Source: a virus
DNA length: 64,000 nt
Reading direction: 5' to 3' (one strand)
IMG/VR virus record: IMGVR_UViG_3300032287_003559
Location: 111,136 to 175,135 of that record
Shown in pieces: positions 47,801 through 57,540 of the stretch. The position numbers and the translations under genes were made by a program. The notes under the pieces are model-generated. The model was not told where the DNA came from, ran no database searches, and saw nothing but the letters and a program-made list of their open reading frames with translations. Numbering within the stretch: the stretch's first letter is position 1; each line of letters begins with the position of its first letter.

Positions 47801-50706
47801 ATGCACAACCAGTAAAAGAACTTTATCCACAAATTAATCGCGACAATCCAGTTTCTGATCCAGACGAAACAACTTGTTTTGCATCATCATCGACAATCGG
47901 AGAAGTTGTTGTTGATGATGTCCGTAAGAGTGTCACGAAAGAAACTCTTTCTAAAGTTCTAAAAGATATTGATGTTGGAGTTGGAATTACAAATATTGTT
48001 ACAGGAACTGCAACAACTCATACAATCTACACTGCGATTGATCATGGTCTTAATAGAATTACCACAGTCAGTATCGGAAATAGTGGTGCTGGATATGGTT
48101 CTGGTTCTGGAGGTACTCTTTATAATGCCAGACTTGTAGGATTTGCAGGTTCTACAACAGGATTTAACGCAACCGCAAAATTAACCTTAAATGCATCAGG
48201 AAATATTACTGATGTTAAGATTATGGACGGTGGTAGTGCATATGGTATTGGTAATACTCTTGCTGTTGTTGGGGTTGCAACCACAACTGGTTATTCGCAA
48301 GCATATGTAACGGTTACTCAAGTTTATAATAATGTTGGAGATACAGTCAGAGTTTCTGGAGTATCTTCAATTGCATATCAACCATTTAATGATCTTTACA
48401 GAATTACAAACGTTGCTGTAGGTGCCGCAAATAGTTTCACAGTATCCTCAGCATCTTCAATTTCAGTTGGTTCTGCAACAGGAATTGGCGCAACGATTAC
48501 ATCAAATGCATTTGTTTATCTTACAGGAGAAGCAATTCGTATTAGTGCATTAACTTATGATAGAAACGCTGGAATTGCAACTGTTACTACAGTAAACAGA
48601 CATGGATTAAAGGTTGATAATAAAGTTCGCTTTACTGGCGCAAATGAAAGTGTTTATAATGGCGATTTTGTTGTTAAACAAAACATTAGCTTGAATTCAT
48701 TCTCTGTTACTGTTGGTGTCGGCACAACTGCACCTGCAGCAACAGGAACACTATATGCATATAGAGGTGGTGTAACATCCAATAGTGGAGTGATTACCAG
48801 AGAAGATGAAAATCTGAATGGTAGAATGATCACAAATTATGCAGGAATTACTACTACACTATCCGCACTTATTGCCGATGCAACCATAGATCAAATTAAC
48901 ATTCAAGGAGTTGGTAACCTTGATATTAATATTGGAGATTACTTGCAGATTGATGATGAAATTGTAAGAGTAAAAACAACTGTACCAAGCACACCAACAA
49001 ACCCAATTTATGTTTTCCGTGGAGTTCTTGGAACTAGGGCAGTTGCGCACGTAATCAACTCTGTTGTAAGAAGAATCGCAGTAAATCCAGTCGAACTTCG
49101 TAGACATTCAATTATTCGTGCATCAGGTCACACTTTTGAATACGTTGGATTTGGTCCAGGAAACTATTCCACTGCATTCCCAGACAAGCAAGATCGTCAG
49201 ATTTCTGCTACGGAAGAACTTTTGGCTCAATCAACCAGAAGAGATGGTGGAATTAATTTCTATACTGGAATGAATGATAAGGGTATTTCATACTCTGGTA
49301 ATAAGAAGCTAAGCACAGTCACAGGTCAAGAAGAGATTTTTGATACTCCCATTCAAACAATTACTGGTGAAGATATTGGTTCCTTACCATCTCTGAATGT
49401 TATCAATCCTGTTGAAGGATCATTTAGTCGTTCAATTCGTGTTGAAGGTGGTTCTGATAACAAATCAATTTCGGAATTTAATGGTCCTGTAGTATTCAGT
49501 AACAAGGTAACTTCAACTGCATCTGGCGGTATTGAAGCAAATGTAATTTTCTTGCAGGGAGATTCAACTGTTTCCAGAAGATATACTGTTGGAATCTCAA
49601 CACCTTCTCTCGCAGGTAACCCAGGAGACGTAATTTATTATGAAAGACCAACTAGAGGTGGTTATCTTGGATGGGTCTATACGGCAGATAATGATTGGTA
49701 TCGTTTCGGTCCTGTAAGTCTTGATAAGAACTCAAATATTGGTTTATTTGATCAAGTTGGAATTGCAACCACAGGTCCTGCAACAAATCGTCTTCAAATT
49801 GGATCAGGATCTTCTCTTGTTGCGATTACTACAACTGGTGGTGTTGGTATTGCGACTACTGCAAACCAATTTAAACTTCATGTAAATGGTAACACTAATA
49901 TTATAGGTACGTGCTATGCATCTTATTTTGCTGGAGATGGAAGTGCTTTAACAAACCTAAATGCAAGCGCGACTGGTTGGACTAACATATCTGGTGGACT
50001 TTATAACACTAATTTAAATAACGTTGGTATAGGTACATCAGTTCCAAGATTTAACTTGGAAGTTGGTGCAGTTGGATCTTCTTCCACAACATTATATGTA
50101 AATGGTAGAGCAGTATTTGCGGGAATTGTTACTGCGAATAATGCATTTGTAAGTGGAATGTTAACTGCGACTGCATTTGATCTTAAAGCAGCTGCTGGAC
50201 AAATTACTGCTGGTATAGTCACTGCCACTACATTATCTGTTGGTAGTAATGGAATTACTCTCACAACTAGTGGTGCATCAGTTGGTGTAGGTACACTCTC
50301 ACCAAGAACAAAATTTGATGTTGAGGGATTAACAAGACTAAAAACATATGCAGAATCAGTTCAAACTGTTTCAAGTTCTTTCAATGTTGTTACTTTAGAC
50401 CTTTCACAATCACAAACATTTAATCTGACTGTGACTGAAGCGATTAATCAATTTACAATTACAAACCCACCAGCAGATTCAAGTTCATTCACGATTAAAA
50501 TCACACAAAATGCGACTGGTGGATATGCGGTTGGAATTGATACATTTAAAACTTCTGGAGGTGTAGATATTCCGGTTTACTGGCCAGCTGGTGGGGTTTT
50601 ACCAATCGTAACACCAACAGCAAACAGATCAGATATCTATTCATTCAAGACATTTGATAGTGGTTCAACATGGTACGGAGTGGTTGTTGGACAAAACTTT
50701 AACTAA
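44869..50706 (+). CDS. Giant tail-fibre-like virion protein
   Basis: 1945 residues. The N-terminus (GTILYVDPNSLDATDSIENQ, RPFKTIQRALIEAARFS) is the opening of pectate-lyase-like right-handed beta-helices. The rest is beta-rich, with Ig-like repeats (VDNKVRFTGANESVYNGDF) and fibre-tip elements near the C-terminus (VGIGTSVPRFNLEVGAVGSS). Likely a long fibre or baseplate fibre; begins the 19-kb adhesin array. Confidence 0.8.
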   Translation: MGLSRLDNFLKSVRGTILYVDPNSLDATDSIENQGNSLTRPFKTIQRALIEAARFSYQRGLNNDRFGKTTILLYPGDHVVDNRPGWIPDGSNNFRLRNGSTSNDFPPFDLITNFDVTTQDNQLYKLNSIYGGVIVPRGTSIVGLDLRKTKIRPKYVPDPTNNSIERSTIFRITGGCYFWQFSMFDADPNGQCYIDYTSNLFVPNFSHHKLTCFEYADGVNNVSINDDFISGYTSDRTDLDMYYEKVGLAYGQSSGRAIEPDYPSTGLDIQPKIDEYRIVGPTGGSVGITSIKAGNGVTPTTIVTVTTSSSVDGLDVDTSFRIQGISVTGYNGQFTVSEKLSDTQFTYQVQNAPASALPSVAGATLSLSSDTVASASPYIFNISLRSVYGMCGVLADGDKASGFKSVVIAQFTGIGLQKDDNAFVVYNSSTGQYDDTTVAGNETISNNSRAIFKPSYRNFHIKAINDAFIQNVSIFAIGYAEHFAVESGGDFSVTNSNSNFGAKALVATGFRRNAFPQDDQGYITHIIPPKEVSITETAIEFNSIDVSRTVGVASTGNLYLYNQTNFDVPPENVLEGYRIGARENDQLKVLISTAGIVTEFTSRIVMPGSQSSSEKRFYVNRNAVGINSISNNTFTLTQNHTLFNGESIRIISDTGQIPDGLSPNTVYYAITSDNTSSGLTTTSQIKVAKTKNDAVNATAISVNNKGGLLSIVSRVSDKDSGDIGHPIQYDSTNSQWYIKVAAAATENSIYSRVVSLGTALLGAATPRTYITRKQDNRSSTDTIYRVRYVIPQSTGSVAARPPSDGFILQESNTSIGSTNGEIQTYFGSGSITNVNQQRNFRFIAGANWSGSVANITTELPHNLSVGSIVELVNVKSSTNPTAASNSGFNGTYVVSGISSSKNFSVGLTTNPGTFSNDTSSRTTALPYFKRKNYKNTYYVYRNQEAQKYISGQQDGIYYLTLVNSSNSPIVTPFTQEKYAQPVKELYPQINRDNPVSDPDETTCFASSSTIGEVVVDDVRKSVTKETLSKVLKDIDVGVGITNIVTGTATTHTIYTAIDHGLNRITTVSIGNSGAGYGSGSGGTLYNARLVGFAGSTTGFNATAKLTLNASGNITDVKIMDGGSAYGIGNTLAVVGVATTTGYSQAYVTVTQVYNNVGDTVRVSGVSSIAYQPFNDLYRITNVAVGAANSFTVSSASSISVGSATGIGATITSNAFVYLTGEAIRISALTYDRNAGIATVTTVNRHGLKVDNKVRFTGANESVYNGDFVVKQNISLNSFSVTVGVGTTAPAATGTLYAYRGGVTSNSGVITREDENLNGRMITNYAGITTTLSALIADATIDQINIQGVGNLDINIGDYLQIDDEIVRVKTTVPSTPTNPIYVFRGVLGTRAVAHVINSVVRRIAVNPVELRRHSIIRASGHTFEYVGFGPGNYSTAFPDKQDRQISATEELLAQSTRRDGGINFYTGMNDKGISYSGNKKLSTVTGQEEIFDTPIQTITGEDIGSLPSLNVINPVEGSFSRSIRVEGGSDNKSISEFNGPVVFSNKVTSTASGGIEANVIFLQGDSTVSRRYTVGISTPSLAGNPGDVIYYERPTRGGYLGWVYTADNDWYRFGPVSLDKNSNIGLFDQVGIATTGPATNRLQIGSGSSLVAITTTGGVGIATTANQFKLHVNGNTNIIGTCYASYFAGDGSALTNLNASATGWTNISGGLYNTNLNNVGIGTSVPRFNLEVGAVGSSSTTLYVNGRAVFAGIVTANNAFVSGMLTATAFDLKAAAGQITAGIVTATTLSVGSNGITLTTSGASVGVGTLSPRTKFDVEGLTRLKTYAESVQTVSSSFNVVTLDLSQSQTFNLTVTEAINQFTITNPPADSSSFTIKITQNATGGYAVGIDTFKTSGGVDIPVYWPAGGVLPIVTPTANRSDIYSFKTFDSGSTWYGVVVGQNFN

Positions 50707-50717
50707 AGGAGTTTAAG

Positions 50718-52343
50718 ATGTTAAGCAAACAAACTACATTAGATCTTAACGGTCCTTTTCTATCGTTTGTCCAACAACCAACTTCAGTATCTGTTGCAAA
50801 CTCTGGAATTGCAACGTTTATTGGAGTTGCAACAGCAACATTTCCAACTCAATCTCCAATAAATCCAGCATCAAACAGTGGATATATTTCTTATCAATGG
50901 TACGAATCAGATCAAGCATTAACAGATAATGCAAATATAACTGGTTCTGCTACAACAACTCTTACGGTTTCTAACATCGTAAGTCCAACTGATAATGGTC
51001 GGTCATTCTATCTGCAAGCAGACTATGTTGCTTCTGCATATGGACAATCACCAATTACAGTTGGAACTGCAAGGTCTACAGGTAACGCAGTAAATGACCC
51101 TATCAGCACAAATTCTGTTTCATTAACAGTTTATCCTTTAGTTTCAGTTACAACACAACCAACATCACAAACTGCATCTCAAACAAGAACTGCAACATTT
51201 ACTGTAAGTGGAACGTCAAATGATGGATCTGCCGTCACATACCAATGGTATATTAATAACGTTGCAGTTAATAATGGATCAAACTCTATTAGTGGAGCAA
51301 TTTTCACTGTTTCTGGAGCAACATCACAAACTCTCTCTGCATCTGGAGATACTATAGGAACATATAATATTACCGCAAAAATCTTCCATCCAACAGCAAG
51401 TAATTCTCCAGTAACAAGTAACACTGCGATCTTTTCAGTTGTTTCTGCAAGGCAAATTATTAGTGTAGAACTTGTTCCAGGAAATGGTGGTAATGCAACA
51501 TTATATACATGGAATCTTTTTAGTCAAGGGCAATTTAGCATTGGTCCCGGAGAAGTACCTGCACCAAATATCATGTCTTTTTATGCTTCAGAAACTGATC
51601 TTGACGTTTTTATTGATATTTCTGCAAATGCTGGATCAGATTATGGTAGTTATAAAGGTGGGCACGGTGGAATGTCTACGATTAGACTAACACTTCAAAA
51701 AAATATAGAATATGTGATCACCTCTATAGCTCAGGTTAATGCTGGAAGTGGAATTTTCTTCTACAGAAAATCGAGATTAATTGCATGTGTTGGTGGTGGA
51801 GGGAATGCTGGATCTGCAGGAAATGGTGGCGATGGTGGTGGAGTGAATGTCGCAGGTGCAGATGGTTCTGGTAGAGGTGCTGGAACTGGTGGTTCGCTAT
51901 ATCTTCCAGGCACATTACCTTCCAATGGTATTTTTGGATCTATTACTGCTATTACTCCTAAAGCAGGAGACACTCAAGCATCTGCTCCTAATGGTGGTAG
52001 ATGTATTCCTTGTCCTAGGGGAGATTATTGGTATAATCTTGGATATAGTGCTTGTTCTGATCTTGGTGATATTCAGTTTCGTGTTGCGAATGGTAGTCTA
52101 AGCTCAAATACTGCAGTTGTATCCAGAGGATTTAAAGCGGGTTATGGTATTCGTAATACTGCAGGTGCTGGTTTAAGTGGTGGTGGAAATGGTGGAAATG
52201 GTGCTACTGGTGGAAATGGCGGAAATGGTGGTGGAGGAGGTGGAGGAGGATCTGGATATACTGATGGATCTGTGACTGTAGTTTCTACTCGCCAAGGTGG
52301 AAATACAACCACAGGAAGAATTATAATTAGAAGTGCTATCTAA
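50718..52343 (+). CDS. Ig-like and glycine-rich adhesin
   Basis: 541 residues. Two Ig-like repeats (ISYQWYESDQALTDN; VTYQWYINNVAVNNGSN) then a polyglycine region from ~350 (GGGGNAGSAGNGGDGGGVN; GGNGGNGATGGNGGNGGGGG) like the PG-II lattices of phage receptor-binding adhesins. GGAG before ATG. Probably a variable receptor-contact protein. Confidence 0.75.
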   Translation: MLSKQTTLDLNGPFLSFVQQPTSVSVANSGIATFIGVATATFPTQSPINPASNSGYISYQWYESDQALTDNANITGSATTTLTVSNIVSPTDNGRSFYLQADYVASAYGQSPITVGTARSTGNAVNDPISTNSVSLTVYPLVSVTTQPTSQTASQTRTATFTVSGTSNDGSAVTYQWYINNVAVNNGSNSISGAIFTVSGATSQTLSASGDTIGTYNITAKIFHPTASNSPVTSNTAIFSVVSARQIISVELVPGNGGNATLYTWNLFSQGQFSIGPGEVPAPNIMSFYASETDLDVFIDISANAGSDYGSYKGGHGGMSTIRLTLQKNIEYVITSIAQVNAGSGIFFYRKSRLIACVGGGGNAGSAGNGGDGGGVNVAGADGSGRGAGTGGSLYLPGTLPSNGIFGSITAITPKAGDTQASAPNGGRCIPCPRGDYWYNLGYSACSDLGDIQFRVANGSLSSNTAVVSRGFKAGYGIRNTAGAGLSGGGNGGNGATGGNGGNGGGGGGGGSGYTDGSVTVVSTRQGGNTTTGRIIIRSAI

Positions 52344-52350
52344 CTAAATA
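52343..52350 (+). promoter_or_regulatory. T4-type late promoter ACTAAATA
   Basis: 31 nt before the next fibre gene, overlapping the preceding stop. Confidence 0.5.
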
Positions 52351-52381
52351 ATAATAACTAACAGGTTGGCGCTCTCCACCT

Positions 52382-53884
52382 ATGGCTATTAATAAGGCTT
52401 TTGTAGTCAAGAATTCTTTAGAGGTTAATCAGAAACTTATCCTTGCCGATGCTACAACTGGTAGAGTAGGTATCGGCACTTCTCAACCAAAGTATTTGCT
52501 TGATGTTGCAGGTGGTATTGGTGTAACTGATATTTACGCAGTAGGTGTTGCGACATTTACTGGAAGATTAAATGTAGGAACTGGTGGAACAGTAATAACT
52601 GCATTAGGTACTGGTTTAATCGGTGTTGGAACAATAAATCCAGTTTATCTATTAGATGTTCGTTCTCCAGTTTCTATAGGGCAAACTGCACTTTATGTTA
52701 GAGGTGATGCAAGAATTACTGGAGATTTAGTCGTTGAAGATGATTTAATTCTTGATGAAATTACAACACGCAATATTAATGTTACTGGTGTTTCAACATT
52801 TAGTGCTGGACCGGTAATTATTGGTGCTGCTACATCAACAGGAACCGCATCACAAACACTTCAAGTTACTGGTGGTGGTTATGTTTCTGGTTCTGTTGGT
52901 ATTGGTGTTACTAATCCAGTGGCAACATTAGATGTTGGTGGAAATATAAAACTTGGTGCTAATAATGTTATTTGGGGACTAAATCAAAGCACTAATTATT
53001 TACGTTTATATAACACTTCAACTAATGGGGTTGATTTATTTTCATCTAGTGTATTAACTTTCAATACTAATTCACTAGAAAGAGCAAGATTTGATGCTGG
53101 TGGCAATTTCTTAGTTGGCTCAGCAAGCACAACAGGAACAGCATCACAACCACTTCAAGTCACTGGTGGTGGTTATATTTCTGGTTCTGTTGGTATTGGA
53201 ACCACAAACCCACAAGGAAAACTTCATGTTCAGGATGGAACTATTGTATCATACAATGGTCCATTAGGAGGAATAACGACTGCAATACAATTATTTCCAT
53301 CTACATTATCCAATACTTCTGGAACTGGACAAAGAATTGAATTTAGAACTGATGTACTTTCTGGTTATATTGAAGGTGTAAGGGATACTGCAGGTGGTCC
53401 CACCGTGTCTATGAGACTTGGAACCTATGGTGGTGAAGCAATAAGAATTTTAGGAACAGGTAATGTTGGTATTGGATCTACTATACCCCAAGTTAGATTA
53501 GATGTTGTAGGAAATGCTGCAATTAGTGGATTTGCAACAATTTCTGCATTAGGAGTTAGTGGAATAACCACTACAAGAAATCTTCAAGTAATTGGCGTAT
53601 CAACATTAGGAACTGTTCAAGTTTCTTCAGGAATTGTTACGGCATCTGCAGGTATTGTTACATATTATGGTGATGGATCTAAATTAACAGGTGTAATTGC
53701 ATCTGGTGGAGGTACAATCGGTGTTCGTTCTGAGGGTTCTTATGTTGGTGGTGGAGTTACAACTCTTGATTTTAAAACAACAACAGGAACAAACGTCGCA
53801 GTAAGTGCGCCAGTTTCTGGTGTTTCAACTGTTACAATACAACCCGGGGTATCACTTGGACTTGCAATCGCTTTAGGCGGTTAA
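52382..53884 (+). CDS. Tail-fibre protein with repeated cassettes
   Basis: 500 residues built of VGIGT-x-P units and two copies of the STGTASQ(T/P)LQVTGGGY(V/I)SGS cassette. Ends VSTVTIQPGVSLGLAIALGG. Fibre shaft/tip protein. Confidence 0.78.
   Translation: MAINKAFVVKNSLEVNQKLILADATTGRVGIGTSQPKYLLDVAGGIGVTDIYAVGVATFTGRLNVGTGGTVITALGTGLIGVGTINPVYLLDVRSPVSIGQTALYVRGDARITGDLVVEDDLILDEITTRNINVTGVSTFSAGPVIIGAATSTGTASQTLQVTGGGYVSGSVGIGVTNPVATLDVGGNIKLGANNVIWGLNQSTNYLRLYNTSTNGVDLFSSSVLTFNTNSLERARFDAGGNFLVGSASTTGTASQPLQVTGGGYISGSVGIGTTNPQGKLHVQDGTIVSYNGPLGGITTAIQLFPSTLSNTSGTGQRIEFRTDVLSGYIEGVRDTAGGPTVSMRLGTYGGEAIRILGTGNVGIGSTIPQVRLDVVGNAAISGFATISALGVSGITTTRNLQVIGVSTLGTVQVSSGIVTASAGIVTYYGDGSKLTGVIASGGGTIGVRSEGSYVGGGVTTLDFKTTTGTNVAVSAPVSGVSTVTIQPGVSLGLAIALGG
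52831..52919 (+). repeat. Dispersed fibre cassette, copy 2
   Basis: Shares VSTF(S/T)AGPV(I/L)IG lead-in with copy 1 at 7711. Confidence 0.75.
53123..53213 (+). repeat. Dispersed fibre cassette, copy 3
   Basis: Same cassette within the same gene as copy 2. Confidence 0.75.
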
Positions 53885-53890
53885 TAAATA
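53883..53890 (+). promoter_or_regulatory. T4-type late promoter AATAAATA
   Basis: 21 nt before the next gene. Confidence 0.65.
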
Positions 53891-53910
53891 ACACTAACAC
53901 ATAAAGAACA

Positions 53911-54441
53911 ATGGCAGAGTCATTTACAAACGCACTTAGAAAAGCAGTAGGAGTGGTAACAACCAGTTCTTCAGGTTCAATTGGTGTCAATGCAACAACA
54001 ATTACTGGAATTTCAACCGCAGGAGTTGCAGTTGGATACCTTGTAGATAATGGAAACTTTATTGGTGGATCAAGAGTTTCTGTAGTTGGGGTATCTCAAG
54101 TTACTGTTGATAGCACTTCAACAAATACTACAGCAACATCTTCACAGGTAGTTAATTTTGTTGGTCTTACTACAGTTTATGCATCAACGGGACAGAAGAG
54201 TATTTTGATTGGTGGTACTTTAGCAAACAATACAACTAATCAGGTTTCTGCGACTGTTCAAATATCAAGTGGTTCAACAAGTTATAACTTACTTTATAAA
54301 GTTCCTATACCTGCAGGAAGTTCTGTTGTTATTAGTGATGCTGGTAAAACACTTTTAGCTTCAAATGATGAAATTCGTGTCGGATCAAGTGTCGCAAGTT
54401 CTCTTGATGTGACTCTTGCGATTTTACAAGGAGTTAGCTAA
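53911..54441 (+). CDS. Virion structural protein
   Basis: 176 residues, N-terminus MAESFTNALRKAVGVVTTSS, then beta-rich Ser/Thr/Val-rich strands. ATG of the next gene overlaps its stop. Probably a fibre-associated structural protein. Confidence 0.65.
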   Translation: MAESFTNALRKAVGVVTTSSSGSIGVNATTITGISTAGVAVGYLVDNGNFIGGSRVSVVGVSQVTVDSTSTNTTATSSQVVNFVGLTTVYASTGQKSILIGGTLANNTTNQVSATVQISSGSTSYNLLYKVPIPAGSSVVISDAGKTLLASNDEIRVGSSVASSLDVTLAILQGVS

Positions 54442-56174
54442 TGACTGCAAAATACGGTTATATTGGATACGGTCCCGATACATCTCCAATTGTTGTTGCA
54501 AAACAAGTATTTTCTCCAACAGGAGTTCAGACGAATTTCACATTCGCTGCAGGATATCAAATTGGATATATTGATTTATATTTGAATGGCGCAAAGCAGA
54601 TTGAAGGTCAAGATTTTAATGCAACCGATACTTCAACGGTAAGTTTAATATCTCCAGCTCAAAGTGGTGATGTTGTTGAATTAGTAGCATATAAAGCATA
54701 CAATCTTGCTGCTCCAAGTTCTGTTGGTAATTTTACTGTTGGCGGAAATCTTACTGTTACTGGTAATGAAACAGTAACAACACTTGCAGCAACAAGTTCT
54801 GTTGGTATCGGTACTACTTTCACTGTATTTTCAACACCACCATATCAATTAACAGTTACTGCTCCAGGTGCAATACCAACACCAGCACTTTCTTATTGTG
54901 TTGCTGATTTTACAAATAATATTAATGGATATTCTCAGGTTAATATCCGAAATGCAAATACAAGTTTTAATGCATCCGGTGATTTAGTAATTACAACTGA
55001 TAATGGTACTGATACTACTAACTTTATTGATTTAGGTATTAATAATACCGGTTTTAATACTTCAACATGGACAGTGAATGGTGCATTAGACGGATACTTA
55101 TATTCCTCAAATACTAACTTTTCAATCGGTGTAGGACTACCAAACCGCTATCTTTCATTCTTTACTGGTGGAACACTAGCAGCAAACGAAAGAATGCGAA
55201 TTACTGATACTGGTGTTAGTATAGGTTCAACAACTACAACAGGAACAGCATCACAACCACTTCAAGTTACTGGTGGTGCTTATTTTTCTGGAGTTGGAAC
55301 CACTCCTGGAAGTATTGGTGTAGGCATTACTCTTCCTCAAGGTGGTATTGATATTCGTACTTCTCCGCAATGGAGTACTTTTAACTATGGTGCAAATCTT
55401 ATTCTTGGTGGATCAAGAAATAATGGACTTGGTATTTTAGATTTTAGTAATAGTAATCCATGGGCAATTGTTAATGGAAGTGGTACATTAGTAATTGCCG
55501 CAATGCCTTCTTTGGGAGATACTACTAGTGCTGCTAATAGTGGAATTTTCAATATTCAAAGAAACGGAAATATATTAATAGGGACTGGTTCTTCAACAGG
55601 AACCGCATCACAACCACTTCAAGTTACTGGTGGTGCTTATGTAAGTGGTAATGTTGGAGTTGGAACCACAAATCCAACATCAACTCTACAAATTACTGGA
55701 GGAGATTCAAGATTTGGTGGTGTTATAGAGACCGTTTCAACAGCAACGACATATACTTCTACATCTGGTGCATTAGTTGTTGAGATGGATGTGAGAAGGG
55801 CAACAACTTATACGTATACAATACCAACTAATGCTAATATTGGTATTGTTTCATTCAGGAATATGCCTGCACAAACAAATAATCCAAGCGGAACAACTAT
55901 TACATTAATTGCCACTCAAAATGCTGCAGGAAGTGCAAATACAACTGCTGGAACAGGTATTGGAACAAATATTACTGTTAATGGTTATGAAAATGGTGTA
56001 GCAGTCGCAGGTATTTCAACTAGAGCACTTGTGAGTGCTGGGTCTACTATTACACTTTCGACATCTGGTAGTGATAGAGATTTTATTTCTTTCTTTATCA
56101 ATTATACGGGCGGTACAAATACAAGTGCTGCAAGTTATCAAGTTTATGCTACGAGAAATGGTGGATTTAGGTAA
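54441..56174 (+). CDS. Tail-fibre protein
   Basis: 577 residues. N-terminal attachment region (KYGYIGYGPDTSPIVVAKQV), two fibre cassettes (copies 4 and 5), and a C-terminal domain ending SYQVYATRNGGFR that resembles the end of the 62591 gene. Confidence 0.75.
   Translation: MTAKYGYIGYGPDTSPIVVAKQVFSPTGVQTNFTFAAGYQIGYIDLYLNGAKQIEGQDFNATDTSTVSLISPAQSGDVVELVAYKAYNLAAPSSVGNFTVGGNLTVTGNETVTTLAATSSVGIGTTFTVFSTPPYQLTVTAPGAIPTPALSYCVADFTNNINGYSQVNIRNANTSFNASGDLVITTDNGTDTTNFIDLGINNTGFNTSTWTVNGALDGYLYSSNTNFSIGVGLPNRYLSFFTGGTLAANERMRITDTGVSIGSTTTTGTASQPLQVTGGAYFSGVGTTPGSIGVGITLPQGGIDIRTSPQWSTFNYGANLILGGSRNNGLGILDFSNSNPWAIVNGSGTLVIAAMPSLGDTTSAANSGIFNIQRNGNILIGTGSSTGTASQPLQVTGGAYVSGNVGVGTTNPTSTLQITGGDSRFGGVIETVSTATTYTSTSGALVVEMDVRRATTYTYTIPTNANIGIVSFRNMPAQTNNPSGTTITLIATQNAAGSANTTAGTGIGTNITVNGYENGVAVAGISTRALVSAGSTITLSTSGSDRDFISFFINYTGGTNTSAASYQVYATRNGGFR
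55227..55290 (+). repeat. Dispersed fibre cassette, copy 4
   Basis: TTGTASQPLQVTGGAYFSG form. Confidence 0.75.
55585..55680 (+). repeat. Dispersed fibre cassette, copy 5
   Basis: STGTASQPLQVTGGAYVSGN form followed by VGTTNP. Confidence 0.75.
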
Positions 56175-56184
56175 GGGGTAAGTT

Positions 56185-56883
56185 ATGTCTCCAATTTTTA
56201 CTGGATCAAAGATTGGATTTAGTCGAAATCCTATCACACCATTTGGTCTCACTTCACCCACAACAATTTACACATTTGATAATACAGATGTTGCAACTAT
56301 TGGAAGTTTTGGAACTTTATCAGTTTCTGGGACATATACAGCAACCTCTTCAACTGGAGCAAATGCATCAAACACTTATTTGAGAAGCAATGCAGTATAC
56401 TTTACATATTCAGCACCTTCGGTAATTACAGTTGAACAAACTTTATATGTAACTGGAAATTTAAGAGGATCAACTGCCTCATATGTTGATGCTGGATGGG
56501 CAATGGGAATATCAAATAGTCTAGGATCTACTACAGGTGTTATAGCAGCAGCAGTTCAACTTTGCAGTAATGGTATTATATTTTGGGTTAATGGTTTAGA
56601 ATCACATACTTTATCGAAAACAATAAATTTAAATGATCCTATCGCAATCAGAATAGAAAAAAACGGAACTAGTTATACTGCTAGATATGCATTTTCTGAT
56701 GGAACAACCAGTAAAACTACCACCTCTACTAGTGCTACAGCAGCATCGTATCTTTCATTTGGTGGGTATGGTCCAGTTTATAGTAGTGTAACTGGATATT
56801 GGGGACAATCTGCGGCAAAAAATACTGCTTCAATTGATGACCCAATGCAATTGATTAATAAAAGATTTATTAATTATATTTAA
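56185..56883 (+). CDS. Fibre-tip-like structural protein
   Basis: 232 residues opening MSPIFTGSKIGFSRNPITPF; beta-sandwich pattern throughout (IIFWVNGLESHTLSKTINLN). Lectin-like role possible. A late promoter follows. Confidence 0.65.
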   Translation: MSPIFTGSKIGFSRNPITPFGLTSPTTIYTFDNTDVATIGSFGTLSVSGTYTATSSTGANASNTYLRSNAVYFTYSAPSVITVEQTLYVTGNLRGSTASYVDAGWAMGISNSLGSTTGVIAAAVQLCSNGIIFWVNGLESHTLSKTINLNDPIAIRIEKNGTSYTARYAFSDGTTSKTTTSTSATAASYLSFGGYGPVYSSVTGYWGQSAAKNTASIDDPMQLINKRFINYI

Positions 56884-56914
56884 ATTGATTTTTTAATCTC
56901 TTATTTATTTTTAC

Positions 56915-56922
56915 CATAAATA
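56915..56922 (+). promoter_or_regulatory. T4-type late promoter CATAAATA
   Basis: 18 nt before the next gene. Confidence 0.65.
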
Positions 56923-56939
56923 ACTAAAAAAGTAATACT

Positions 56940-57530
56940 ATGGCAATAGGTAATCCCGTATCACTCACGGGTAATATTTCATCAAAATCTATAAGTGTTA
57001 CTGCTACTGCTGGACAAACTCTCTTTATCGTTACTGGTGGATATAGAGTTAATCAGTTAGAAGTATATAAAAATGGTGTTTGTTTAATTGATAGTTCAGA
57101 TTATAGTGCTCGTGATGGATCATCTGTAACTTTACTCTCTGCAGCAAATGCAGGAGACGTGATTGAATTTCGTATTTTCGATACATTCCGCGCTGCTGAT
57201 GTAGTTAGTGCGAACGATCCAAGTGTAAATTTTGCAGGAAATCTTGGTGTTGGTGGAACTGTAACAGCAAGTAATTTTTCAGGCAATGGTTCAAGTCTTA
57301 CCAATGTTAACTCTGGTTTTGGTATTCCTGTAAATGATGCAGATAGATTATTCAATTATGTTTCAGCATCATCCACAGTAACTGCAAATCTTGTTCTAGA
57401 TACAACTAATGCAGGATTAAGTAGTTCGTATGTTTTTACAGTGTCTCCAACTATTACTGTTGCATCTGGTATTGGAGTCACCGTACAAACTGGCAAAACT
57501 CTTATAATTGATGTACTAAAAATAGAATAG
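56940..57530 (+). CDS. Fibre protein
   Basis: 196 residues; TGGYRVNQLEVYKNGVCLID and the VGGTVTASNFSGNGSSLTNV segment are typical of phage fibres, with a T-V-x-T-G-K-T end. Confidence 0.65.
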   Translation: MAIGNPVSLTGNISSKSISVTATAGQTLFIVTGGYRVNQLEVYKNGVCLIDSSDYSARDGSSVTLLSAANAGDVIEFRIFDTFRAADVVSANDPSVNFAGNLGVGGTVTASNFSGNGSSLTNVNSGFGIPVNDADRLFNYVSASSTVTANLVLDTTNAGLSSSYVFTVSPTITVASGIGVTVQTGKTLIIDVLKIE

Positions 57531-57540
57531 GAGATACTTA

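Noticed and set aside
51761-51973. Pro-rich minus-strand ORFs opposite glycine-rich adhesins (also at 58892 and 63502)
   Set aside because: Antisense of GGN codons always reads as NCC proline; no independent evidence.
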